From NCBI RefSeq assembly GCF_028735875.1, contig NZ_CP117834.1:62001-126000 (forward strand): DNA of 64,000 bases, read 5' to 3'. Each line of letters begins with the position of its first letter. The stretch's first letter is position 1. The notes below the pieces were generated by a model. That model searched no databases. It was not told the DNA's origin and worked only from the letters and a program-made list of their open reading frames with translations. Below are positions 28,580-36,120 of this stretch, piece after piece. This stretch comes from Shouchella hunanensis (GTDB taxonomy: Bacteria; Bacillota; Bacilli; Bacillales; Bacillaceae_D). The position numbers and the translations under genes are program-made.

Positions 28580-29524
28580 GCGATAATACCGAATAGTGTC
28601 TTTTAGCCCATCTGTTAAGGAAACAGATGCCGGATAGTGAAGTATCTTTTCCATCTTTTCCGTACAAGGTACGCGCTTCCTCATATCTTCAAAGCCACTC
28701 TTATAAACCTGTTTATATGGTATAAACTGGATATCCGATTGGCTATTTGTGAGCTGAATAATCGACTGTGCAAGTTGTAAAATGGATATTTCCGTGGAAG
28801 ACCCAATATTAATCACTTCACCATTGCAATGATGGCCAACTGTTCGACTCGTCGCTTCCACTGTATCTTTCACATACGTGAAGCACCTTGTTTGCTTACC
28901 ATCGCCATGAACAGAAAGGGGCTCATTTCGTAAAGCAGCTGAAATGAAAATTGGAATGACCCCTCCATACAAACCCGACTTTGCCCTCGGTCCATACGCA
29001 TTAAAATAGCGTAAAATTGTCACCGGCAATCCTTTCTTTGCAGCGGCCAAAAACATGTGCTCTTCTAACGCTTTAACTGTCGCATAGCACCAGCGATGGG
29101 TACTCGTTGCTCCCACTAACCGATCACCATCTTCTTTATAGGGCAAGTTCTCACTTTTTCCGTACACTTCAGAAGTGGATGCAAAAACGACTTTCGTCTT
29201 GGAGTTGACTGCTTTCTTCAACACGACTTGCGCAGGGATTAAGTTTCCTGCAATAATTTCATCTGGTTCCTCTACACAACGGCGAACACTAAGTGAAGCA
29301 GCTAAATGAAACACGACATCAGCCCAGTTAATCCAGCGCTCGGTTACATCAGCATCTTCTACCCGACTTTTAATAAAAAAGAACCGTTTTGAGCGAACGA
29401 ATTCTTCCACTAGACGTGTATCTTCCACTTGATCCATGACGCATACCGTGTGCCCTTCCTGAAGTAGCTTTTCTGTTAAGTGAGAACCAATAAACCCCAG
29501 TCCCCCTGTCACCAATATGTTCAT
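28568..29524 (-). CDS. NAD-dependent sugar-nucleotide epimerase/dehydratase
   Basis: A 318-residue extended SDR enzyme. The NAD-binding motif TGGLGFIGSH is at the N-terminus; the catalytic Ser/Tyr/Lys are in ASTSEVYG and CYATVKALEEH; RYFNAYGPR and the GDGKQTRCFTYVKD loop are typical of UDP-sugar 4-epimerases and UDP-glucuronate decarboxylases. Product cannot be set by sequence alone, but pairing with the dehydrogenase gene directly upstream suggests it acts on a UDP-uronic acid. GGAGGAG site. Ten bases separate the two genes. Confidence 0.83.
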   Translation of the reverse strand: MNILVTGGLGFIGSHLTEKLLQEGHTVCVMDQVEDTRLVEEFVRSKRFFFIKSRVEDADVTERWINWADVVFHLAASLSVRRCVEEPDEIIAGNLIPAQVVLKKAVNSKTKVVFASTSEVYGKSENLPYKEDGDRLVGATSTHRWCYATVKALEEHMFLAAAKKGLPVTILRYFNAYGPRAKSGLYGGVIPIFISAALRNEPLSVHGDGKQTRCFTYVKDTVEATSRTVGHHCNGEVINIGSSTEISILQLAQSIIQLTNSQSDIQFIPYKQVYKSGFEDMRKRVPCTEKMEKILHYPASVSLTDGLKDTIRYYRLFL

Positions 29525-29533
29525 ACGCTCCTC

Positions 29534-30787
29534 CTATAACTTGTGAATATGCGGACCTTCGACGCTCAAACATTGTTTTGTATCAAAAATGCATTTACTG
29601 TGCTGTACAACCTTGTTATAATCAAGATCATCATGATCGGTCAGTAAAACAACAAGATCAAAGACAGCCAACGTATCTTCTGCGATCGTAATAGATTGAT
29701 ACGCTTGATCGCACAAGGTGTAAACCGGTACAAAAGGATCGTGGTAAGCAATAGTAAAGCCTGCTTGAATGAGTCGCTCCGCCACTCCTATCGATTTAGA
29801 CTCTCTCGTATCCCTAGTATTCTTTTTGTAAGAAAGCCCAATTAATAAAATGGCAGCCTCTTCCACCGAATGAATGAGGGACCGTATTCGCTTGACAATA
29901 TAATCCGGCTGCTCATCATTAACCGCTTTAGCTAGATCAATAAACCGTGTTGTCGCTCCAACTTGATTAACCTTCCATTTAAAATAAAGAGGATCAACTG
30001 GTATACAGTGCCCCCCTACACCTGGTCCAGGACGATATGCTGAAGATCCATATGGCTTCGTTTCAGCAGTGAGTAAGACTTCTTCAACGTTAATCTCTAA
30101 TTCGTAACAGGCACGCGCCATTTCATTCACAAACGATAGATTAATAAAACGCTGGGTGTTTTCAAACATCTTCACCGCTTCTGCCACTCTTGTTGAACTG
30201 ACAGGCACGAGCTCTTTAAATATGGTTTCATAAACATCTTTCACTCTCTGTAAACATTCCGAAGTCATGCCACTTATTACTTTTGGAACATCGGTTAAAT
30301 GGAATTGTTTATTCCCTGGGTCGATTCGTTCTGGTGAATAGCCAACAAAAAACGTTTTTCCGATAAGAAATCCTTCTCTTTCAATAAGAGGCACAACGAT
30401 TTCTTCTGTTGTTCCTGGAAACGTAGAACTTTCCAATATAAGAAGCTGACCTTGTTGCAAGTGTGGCGCTAATTGTTTTAAAGCGGTTTGCACGTAGCAT
30501 AAATTGGGAGTCCCGGTACTAGCTAATGGTGTAGGGACACACAAAATAATAACCGTCGCTTGTTTTGCTTCTTCACACTGGTCTGTTACTGTGAACGATT
30601 CGTTCATTAACGCCTCAATCGCTTTATCGTCCACTTCGTTTATATACGAGCGTTGTCGATGTAAGTCATGTACCTTCCCTTGATCTTGATCAATGCCAAT
30701 GACACGGTGCCCTCTACGACTACATTCAATGGCTAAAGGCAGCCCAACGTATCCTAAGCCAACAATGGCTATATTCTGTTTCTTCAT
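29534..30787 (-). CDS. Nucleotide-sugar dehydrogenase (UDP-GlcNAc/UDP-ManNAc dehydrogenase type)
   Basis: A 417-residue UDP-glucose/GDP-mannose dehydrogenase family enzyme that oxidises a UDP-hexose C6 to the uronic acid in two steps. It has N-terminal Rossmann motif AIVGLGYVGLPLA, LCVPTPL, SPERIDPG, the central AEAVKMFENTQRFINLSFVNE helix and catalytic Cys in GVGGHCIPVDPLYF. The ENTQR and GGHCIPVDP variants fit the WecC/WbpA (N-acetylhexosamine) group rather than TuaD. The start is either ATG 30787 or GTG 30796; spacing from AGAGAGG is poor for both. Likely operon with the epimerase. Confidence 0.87.
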   Translation of the reverse strand: MKKQNIAIVGLGYVGLPLAIECSRRGHRVIGIDQDQGKVHDLHRQRSYINEVDDKAIEALMNESFTVTDQCEEAKQATVIILCVPTPLASTGTPNLCYVQTALKQLAPHLQQGQLLILESSTFPGTTEEIVVPLIEREGFLIGKTFFVGYSPERIDPGNKQFHLTDVPKVISGMTSECLQRVKDVYETIFKELVPVSSTRVAEAVKMFENTQRFINLSFVNEMARACYELEINVEEVLLTAETKPYGSSAYRPGPGVGGHCIPVDPLYFKWKVNQVGATTRFIDLAKAVNDEQPDYIVKRIRSLIHSVEEAAILLIGLSYKKNTRDTRESKSIGVAERLIQAGFTIAYHDPFVPVYTLCDQAYQSITIAEDTLAVFDLVVLLTDHDDLDYNKVVQHSKCIFDTKQCLSVEGPHIHKL

Positions 30788-30941
30788 GTCACACAAACCT
30801 CTCTTATTTATCTTTCTGGTACATTTGCCTAATGATCTACACTATTCACCTCAAAAGCAAAACGTTCAGTAAAGCCCTTTTTTAGCGAAAAAAGCTTTTC
30901 ATAAAGAAACGATTTTAGAGAACTGGAGAGCCGAGAGAAAC

Positions 30942-30985
30942 AAAAAACCGTTTATCTCTATAGAATAGAAACAAACGGTTTTTCT
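30942..30985 (-). terminator. Terminator after the 36-residue CCG peptide gene
   Basis: AAAAACCGTTT / AAACGGTTTTT arms, with an inner TCTAT/ATAGA pairing in the loop, begin just after the small gene stop. Confidence 0.75.
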
Positions 30986-30987
30986 CA

Positions 30988-31098
30988 TTAAGGTCTTTTC
31001 TTACCACAACAGCCAGTGTTGTGTTTCTTATCTGCTGCTGGCTTAGCGACTGGTCTTTGTGTCACGAAATACCCATGTGGATTCTTTTTATATTGCAT
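30988..31098 (-). CDS. 36-residue basic peptide with a CCG motif, sigma-K-type promoter
   Basis: Reading ATG (31098-31096) to TAA gives 36 residues, starting MQYKKNPHGYFVTQRP and ending GCCGKKRP. The evidence for a real gene is context: AAGGAGA ribosome site seven bases ahead, a sigma-K consensus promoter (31135-31162), and a strong terminator right after the stop. Composition is basic with one Cys pair, as in some small coat or exosporium proteins that cross-link. No family recognised. Confidence 0.72.
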   Translation of the reverse strand: MQYKKNPHGYFVTQRPVAKPAADKKHNTGCCGKKRP

Positions 31099-31134
31099 TA
31101 TAATCTCTCCTTATCTAGAAAAATGAACGCCTTC

Positions 31135-31162
31135 TATTCTATGCAAAGAAAAGAAAGTTTGT
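31135..31162 (-). promoter_or_regulatory. Sigma-K-like promoter for the 36-residue peptide gene
   Basis: On the minus strand: AC (31162-31161), 17-base spacer, CATAGAATA (31143-31135), an exact fit to the published AC-N17-CATANNNTA pattern for mother-cell sigma-K. It lies 36 bases before the ATG. Confidence 0.6.
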
Positions 31163-31183
31163 TTAAGGTTTAAAAATAAGCGC

Positions 31184-31210
31184 ACATATTTAGACAACAG
31201 TCATACTATA
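31184..31210 (+). promoter_or_regulatory. Sigma-K-like promoter for the cysteine-rich SPOCS-like gene
   Basis: AC (31184-31185), 16-base spacer, CATACTATA (31202-31210), 80 bases before the ATG at 31291. Divergent partner of the promoter at 31135-31162; two hits back to back make chance less likely. Confidence 0.6.
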
Positions 31211-31290
31211 CAGTAGTCCGAACGCCTTTAGTTGCTTTGTTATTTTTAACAACTGCCTACTAACGGTTAAAATTAAAAGGAGGTCCCTCC

Positions 31291-31992
31291 ATGAGTCACG
31301 ATCATGAAAAACACAATGTTTGCATTAGTGTCCCGAAGGTCTTTGATTGGGTGACACGTCAAGTTGATTTACCAACACTTAGCTTTAGAGAGCCTGAACT
31401 TTCAACGCTCTTCCCTGATTGCACAGGTCCAACACCGGGACCAGGCTCACTATGCGCTTTACTACAGGCATTCCCGAACTACCAAACGGTTTGCCGTGTG
31501 TTAGAAAATTCACTTCTAACAAACGAAGTAACAAACCCATTCGGCCGTACAGAAGTTGAAGTTACGTTACCGAACGGTGAAGAAGTATGCTTAGAAAAAG
31601 TAAAAGTATTAGCGAAAGGATTAATCGAGGTTGATATTCTAGATGAGCTTGGGAACCTAATCTGTACCTCAGATCCAATTGATTTCGCAACGATTCAAAC
31701 GTTTTATCTTTGTGCTCCTGAGGGCACATCTGTAGATGCATTTATTTCTGCAGGTCAGTGCGACGCGGAAGTAGTTTGTGATGCCAACTTCTCCCAACTC
31801 GATATTTCATTCTCGTTCTGCTTAGATGTTCACGTATTTGCTGATGTTCGCTTAGAAATTGAAGCAGCTTACTGTAAGCCAAGACATGAGTTCCCAGTAT
31901 CTGATGTCATTTGCAGCGAGAACAAATTCCCACCTCAGTGCCCGGTTGTATTCCCTGGCAAAGGGTTCGGAAAGAAATCGCCTGTTAACTAA
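31291..31992 (+). CDS. Cysteine-rich SPOCS-like (DUF3794-like) protein, probable spore surface protein
   Basis: A 233-residue protein with 13 cysteines and no signal peptide. It opens with the segment KVFDWVTRQVDLP. Residues 90-195 have the alternating beta pattern of SPOCS/DUF3794 domains (VKVLAKGLIEVDILDE, then a DPIDF loop, then VFADVRLEIEA). The C-terminus is Pro/Cys/Lys-rich. Such domains occur in spore-associated proteins such as SipL; the many Cys and the sigma-K-like promoter suggest a cross-linked coat or exosporium component. AAAGGAGG site. The assignment to DUF3794 is from pattern only. Confidence 0.6.
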   Translation: MSHDHEKHNVCISVPKVFDWVTRQVDLPTLSFREPELSTLFPDCTGPTPGPGSLCALLQAFPNYQTVCRVLENSLLTNEVTNPFGRTEVEVTLPNGEEVCLEKVKVLAKGLIEVDILDELGNLICTSDPIDFATIQTFYLCAPEGTSVDAFISAGQCDAEVVCDANFSQLDISFSFCLDVHVFADVRLEIEAAYCKPRHEFPVSDVICSENKFPPQCPVVFPGKGFGKKSPVN

Positions 31993-32000
31993 ACAAGCGT

Positions 32001-32030
32001 AGGTCGCACTCGAATAGTGCGGCTTTTTTT
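32001..32030 (+). terminator. Terminator after the SPOCS-like gene
   Basis: GTCGCACT / AGTGCGGC stem with CGAAT loop followed by seven T's. Confidence 0.75.
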
Positions 32031-32134
32031 CTGTTCTTACGTTCCAAATGGACAGATGCACAGCTTTTTCTTCTTATTTTCGAAACTGTCTCATAGACTG
32101 TAGCAAGGGAAATTAAAAAAGTGAGGCGGTTTAA

Positions 32135-32863
32135 TTGACGGAAAAACGAATGAATACGTTAGATAAAAAAATCATTCAACTTAATCAAAAAATTCTTCAC
32201 TATCGTTCAGAGGTAGTAAAACAAGATCGACTATTAACAGATCAACGTAAACGAATTCATGACCAAGATGCGGTGATTGAAGAATTAACACTTCGTTTAG
32301 AGGAATTAGCGAATGATCCGGCTGTTTCGGAAGCGATCTCCTCACCAAAAGTAGAGGATCCCCCTTCGTTAGGGGAAAATGACATTCAAGTAGACTCGTT
32401 TTTTACGTATGCAATTATGGCCCCCTTTGAAACAAATGAAGAGGAGCCCTTCGTCATTAAAGGACATATGATCATTGAAAACCGAGGAGCATCTCCTTTA
32501 GTTAATCCAGTAATTTGTTTAAGTTTCAATAAACCCGAACTCGCCAATTTATCAGGAAGGATCGAACGTTCAAAGAACAATCTGCAGCACTATTCCGTAT
32601 CTCGAGAAGGCGTAACAGATACGTGGAAATTTGTTGAGGAACAAGCCGATAAGCACGCAAAACAAACAGGACAATTCTGGCTATCACCTCCTATTGACGA
32701 AATCCCACCACGATCATCTATAACCTTTTCCGACTTTGAAGTGGTGATTCCAGCAGTTAAAAAAAACACTTCCCTTTCTTTACAAATTACAGGGTTTGTA
32801 TATGGAGCGGATTTAACTGAAGGAAAAGCGTCTTTAAATACGATTGCCTTAACCGTGTCATGA
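32135..32863 (+). CDS. Coiled-coil plus beta-domain protein of unknown function
   Basis: A 242-residue protein. Residues 6-70 form a coiled coil (LDKKIIQLNQKILHYRSEVVKQ pattern and on). Residues 85-242 look like a beta-sandwich (FFTYAIMAPFE, FVIKGHMIIENRG, SFNKPELANLS, FVYGADLTEG). TTG start after GAGGCGG. Its TGA overlaps the ATG of the CgeB-like transferase, so the two are coupled; it may be the partner or substrate of that enzyme. No family recognised. A CATAGACTG box near 32091 is a poor sigma-K match. Confidence 0.65.
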   Translation: MTEKRMNTLDKKIIQLNQKILHYRSEVVKQDRLLTDQRKRIHDQDAVIEELTLRLEELANDPAVSEAISSPKVEDPPSLGENDIQVDSFFTYAIMAPFETNEEEPFVIKGHMIIENRGASPLVNPVICLSFNKPELANLSGRIERSKNNLQHYSVSREGVTDTWKFVEEQADKHAKQTGQFWLSPPIDEIPPRSSITFSDFEVVIPAVKKNTSLSLQITGFVYGADLTEGKASLNTIALTVS

Positions 32864-33801
32864 ATCTTTTATTCCTTACATCTCCTTTTGGTGGGGTCTA
32901 TCCTTTTTTTGAAAACGCATTAAAAAAAGGATTAACGGTATTTGCTACTGTCTACTCCCAATCTTATACTGCCTGTAACGGTCAAACACTGGTCCGATTT
33001 TGTCGACAAAACCAGGTCGATTGGATCGTAACATTTAATGGTTATTTTTTTTCAGCTAAAGACAAAGACCTTTTTCATGCTAATCAGCTTCCTCCATTAG
33101 CAGTTTGGTTAACGGAAGAGCCTTATTACACTTCATCTTCGCTCGATGTGCTTACATTCGCTACAGTAGCATGGTCTGTCGAATCTGCGTCCGCTGCATT
33201 TTACAACAATCATTCTACACCCATTTCTGTCACTTATGTACCCCTTGGTTACGATGATCAATCGTTTTATCCTGCAAAGAACAACGGTGTTCCACACTAT
33301 GATCTTACGTTTGTTGGCTACCCATATGAAAGTCGAATGACTTGGTTAAAGCAAATTGACCAGCACTTTTCGTTAAAGGTGGCCGTTGTTGGACCTTGGC
33401 AGAAGGATGACCTTCCATCTAAAGCCGACCACATCGCCACCTGGTTATCACCTGAAAAGGTAGGCAGGCTCTATCGCCAATCGCGCGTTGTCTTAAATAG
33501 TTATCGAACTGGAAACAAAGACATTGAAGCTAGAAGTATAAACAATCGTACGTTTGAAATTGCCGCTACAGCAACATGTCAACTTAGTGAATACCGAAGT
33601 GGAATTCGAGATTTTTTTTCACCAACGGACATTGCCACATTTACGAATTCAGAGAATTTGCGAACCCAACTTCAGAAATTATTAGAAAACGACGATATTC
33701 GTACTCAGTACGCCCTTTCAAGCTACCAAAAAGTTGCAGAGCATACGTTTTACCATCGGGCTCAGCAACTTTATAAAGAGCTTCACTCTTACTACTCGTA
33801 A
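32860..33801 (+). CDS. CgeB-like glycosyltransferase
   Basis: A 313-residue GT-B type transferase related to B. subtilis CgeB, a late-sporulation protein linked to spore-surface glycosylation. The N-terminal half has WIVTFNGYFF and LAVWLTEEPYY; the C-terminal half has YDLTFVGYPYESR, LNSYRTGNKDIEARSINNRTFEIAAT and EYRSGIRDFF, the family signature around the nucleotide-sugar site. It starts by ATGA overlap with the upstream gene. Its 3' end overlaps the opposing GT4 gene by 10 bases within a strong terminator hairpin. Confidence 0.8.
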   Translation: MNLLFLTSPFGGVYPFFENALKKGLTVFATVYSQSYTACNGQTLVRFCRQNQVDWIVTFNGYFFSAKDKDLFHANQLPPLAVWLTEEPYYTSSSLDVLTFATVAWSVESASAAFYNNHSTPISVTYVPLGYDDQSFYPAKNNGVPHYDLTFVGYPYESRMTWLKQIDQHFSLKVAVVGPWQKDDLPSKADHIATWLSPEKVGRLYRQSRVVLNSYRTGNKDIEARSINNRTFEIAATATCQLSEYRSGIRDFFSPTDIATFTNSENLRTQLQKLLENDDIRTQYALSSYQKVAEHTFYHRAQQLYKELHSYYS

Positions 33802-33814
33802 GAGTGAAGCTCTT
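33776..33814. terminator. Shared terminator in the overlapping ends of two glycosyltransferase genes
   Basis: Perfect 17-bp stem (33776-33792 and 33798-33814) around a TACTC loop. Both stop codons lie inside it, so coding sequence of each gene doubles as terminator for the other. Confidence 0.85.
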
Positions 33815-34850
33815 CTTTTGTTAAGCATCTTTTTTTGAGCTGTTCATAAAGAGCTGCTCCTGAGACCTCTTCCACGACCCATCCTCTCCCAATGGTTTTA
33901 ACAGCTTCTGCTTGTGCACCTAAATTGAAAACAAGAACAGGATAACCTAACTTAATTGCTTCGTGTGTGGTGTAAGAAAAGGTTTCTGGAACGACGGACG
34001 GGATACAAATCAAATCAATTTGATCTTCGATTAACAGTGCTTCTAAATTTTCTCCATTATAAGGACCACGCTCAATGATTCTTCTTCTCTGCTTTAATGA
34101 TGATGCGAGATCCCCATAGGAATAGAGTGCTAACGGAAGAGGGGCTTGATCAAGGTGATCTAGCAGTTGAGCCACAACATCCTCTCCCTTATGTAAAAAG
34201 AGGTTGCCCAGAAAGCCAAGACGAAGTTGCTTATGGTTCTGTTGGTCATGCTTTCGAATTTGTTTTTGTTTCAAATGGGGCAAGGAGTGGGGAATAACAG
34301 TAATTTGTAAATCAGGGAAATAGGTTAGGTACATCTCTTTTGTCGAGACACTAGGGGCAACAATGGCAGATGCTTTTTTATAAAGCGAGTGGTAGCGATT
34401 TCTCCATTCATCGACCGTAAAAGAAGGACCTCCTGCTTTTACCAATATAGATCTAGTTGCTGTTTCTGTTATGCAACCTTCGCAAACTGTACTATCTTTT
34501 TCCATTCCACAATAGCGACGGTTATTATTAATAAAAAAAACATTTGGACAAACCCCAAAAAAATCATGAAGACATACCGTATACGGACAACCAAGCACTT
34601 GCAACAGCATCTCAACGTCACCAAATGGAAAGCCCCATAAATGATGAAGCTCTATTTTTTTAATGGAGAGATTTTTTAATCGATTGATAAGCGGATAAAT
34701 GGATGAGTAGGTTTCCTTTTTAGCATTGCTCCATACAAGTCGGAACTGGCGCGCAGTTGCAACGCATTCAATTGTCATATCATCTAATCGTGTTTGGATA
34801 TACTGACTAACGCCCCCGCCACCGTTATGGTGCATAAGAAGGGTGTACAT
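33792..34850 (-). CDS. Family 4-type (GT-B) glycosyltransferase
   Basis: A 352-residue GT-B enzyme. The N-terminal half has LHHLWGFPFGDVEM, CLHDFFGVCPNVFFI and a cysteine cluster (YCGMEK...CEGCIT) often found in transferases acting on surface polymers. The C-terminal half has LRLGFLGNLFLHKGEDVV and the donor-site segment SVVPETFSYTTHEAIKLG (E-x7-E motif). The start ATG lies three bases after the YjcA-like gene stop, so they form an operon. Sugar and acceptor unknown. Confidence 0.83.
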   Translation of the reverse strand: MYTLLMHHNGGGGVSQYIQTRLDDMTIECVATARQFRLVWSNAKKETYSSIYPLINRLKNLSIKKIELHHLWGFPFGDVEMLLQVLGCPYTVCLHDFFGVCPNVFFINNNRRYCGMEKDSTVCEGCITETATRSILVKAGGPSFTVDEWRNRYHSLYKKASAIVAPSVSTKEMYLTYFPDLQITVIPHSLPHLKQKQIRKHDQQNHKQLRLGFLGNLFLHKGEDVVAQLLDHLDQAPLPLALYSYGDLASSLKQRRRIIERGPYNGENLEALLIEDQIDLICIPSVVPETFSYTTHEAIKLGYPVLVFNLGAQAEAVKTIGRGWVVEEVSGAALYEQLKKRCLTKEELHSYE

Positions 34851-34853
34851 TTG

Positions 34854-35180
34854 TTAAATCCTTCTTGAGACGGACTCAATAATAGCGGCTCCATACGCAA
34901 TGCTGAGACAAAGAAAAATCGGAAAAAAGAAGCTTGGCAGGCACCAAAAGCCAATAAAAAAGAATACTGCTACCCACACACTTGTACACCAATAACACGA
35001 CAGTAATGAGCCAATAAACTTACGTAAACCTTTCCCTTTCGGGTATGCATACAAGGTTCCATCTTCTTCTTTCAACTGAATAAAAGAATTGCGAAACCAT
35101 TCCATAATATCGTCGGTGACAAAGAGCCTTGTCATTCTTGCTGTTGCTAATAATAAAATCAACCATTCAAACCACGTCAT
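34854..35180 (-). CDS. DUF1360 membrane protein, YjcA-like sporulation protein
   Basis: A 108-residue membrane protein. Helices lie near residues 3-20 and 62-100; family motifs are LLLATARMTRLFVTDD and LLSCYWCTSVWVAVFFF. DUF1360 proteins include B. subtilis YjcA, a sporulation protein encoded between the crust genes and yjcD, which is the equivalent position here. ATG at 35180 is eight bases after GAGGAGG; a longer frame of 22 residues is rejected. A CATATACT box upstream resembles a sigma-E -10 without a good -35. Confidence 0.75.
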   Translation of the reverse strand: MTWFEWLILLLATARMTRLFVTDDIMEWFRNSFIQLKEEDGTLYAYPKGKGLRKFIGSLLSCYWCTSVWVAVFFFIGFWCLPSFFFPIFLCLSIAYGAAIIESVSRRI

Positions 35181-35251
35181 TGCCGACGCCTCCTCTCCTT
35201 TATATATATGAGTATATGAAAGGAGATATGAAGATAGGGTTTGCATAAAAC

Positions 35252-35279
35252 AAAAAAGCGACCGATTACTTCGGTCGCA
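35252..35279 (-). terminator. Terminator after fabI
   Basis: GCGACCG / CGGTCGC stem with a 7-base loop, followed on the minus strand by TTTTTTG. Confidence 0.85.
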
Positions 35280-35286
35280 TTAAAGA

Positions 35287-36066
35287 TTATACAAGAGATA
35301 GCGTGCTATAACCGCCATCTACATGAATGATTTCACCTGTAATTCCACGAGATAAATCGCTAGCAAGAAAGAGGGCTGTGTCGCCAACCTCTTCTTGTGT
35401 CGTCGTTTTACGTAATGGTGCTTTTTCTTCAATCTCTTTTAGAACATCATTAAAGCCGCCAATTCCTTTTGCAGCAAGGGTACGAATCGGTCCAGCTGAA
35501 ATGGCATTAACACGAATACCATCTTTTCCTAAATCATTTGCTAAATATTTTACACTTGCATCAAGTGCTGCTTTCGCTACGCCCATCACATTGTAGTTTT
35601 TCACAACGCGTTCGCCACCTAAGTACGTTAACGTCATCACGCTTCCACCTTCTGTCATAAGCGGACGTGCTGCTTTACAGACAGCTGTTAGTGAATAGGC
35701 ACTAATATTTTGAGCTAAAAGGTAGCCATCACGGGTAACGTTTAAATACTCGCCTTCTAATTCCTCTTTATTGGCGAAAGCAATACAGTGCGCAACACCA
35801 GAAATGGTTCCAACTTGTTCTTTAATGTCGTTAAACGTTGCATCAATTTCTTCGTCACTCGAAATGTCACAAGGAAGAACGAGATGCTCTCCTTCAAGAG
35901 ATTCAGCTAATGTTTTTACATTTTTTTCTAATCGTTCTCCTGCGTATGTAAAAACGAGTTTTGCACCGGCTTCGTCTAGTGATCGTGCAATTGCCCATGC
36001 AATGCTTCGCTTGTTCGCTACACCCATTACTACATATGTACGTCCAGTTAAATCAATTGATTTCAT
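35287..36066 (-). CDS. fabI: Enoyl-[acyl-carrier-protein] reductase FabI
   Basis: A 259-residue NADH-dependent enoyl-ACP reductase, the last step of each fatty-acid elongation round and the triclosan target. It has the SDR pattern of FabI: VMGVANKRSIAWAIA, LPCDISSDEEI, the catalytic Tyr/Lys arrangement YNVMGVAKAALD, and IRVNAISAGPIRTLAA. GGAGG site. A FapR operator lies at 36085-36104. It is 54 bases downstream of yjbO on the same strand. It marks the end of the accessory region. Confidence 0.97.
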   Translation of the reverse strand: MKSIDLTGRTYVVMGVANKRSIAWAIARSLDEAGAKLVFTYAGERLEKNVKTLAESLEGEHLVLPCDISSDEEIDATFNDIKEQVGTISGVAHCIAFANKEELEGEYLNVTRDGYLLAQNISAYSLTAVCKAARPLMTEGGSVMTLTYLGGERVVKNYNVMGVAKAALDASVKYLANDLGKDGIRVNAISAGPIRTLAAKGIGGFNDVLKEIEEKAPLRKTTTQEEVGDTALFLASDLSRGITGEIIHVDGGYSTLSLV

Positions 36067-36084
36067 CTGTTAAGCCTCCAATTT

Positions 36085-36104
36085 TTATTATCAGGTACTA
36101 ATAG
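36085..36104 (-). promoter_or_regulatory. FapR operator upstream of fabI
   Basis: On the minus strand ATTAGTACCTGATAATAA, close to the FapR consensus ATTAGTACC-N-GGTACTAAT. A TTGACT (36128-36123) about 20 bases upstream is a plausible -35. FapR releases this site when malonyl-CoA rises. Confidence 0.8.
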
Positions 36105-36120
36105 TTTATCACATTATTAA

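Noticed and set aside
23969-35180. Treating the glycan region as a recently acquired island
   Set aside because: No integrase, transposase or flanking repeats, and base composition and ribosome sites look like the rest of the window.
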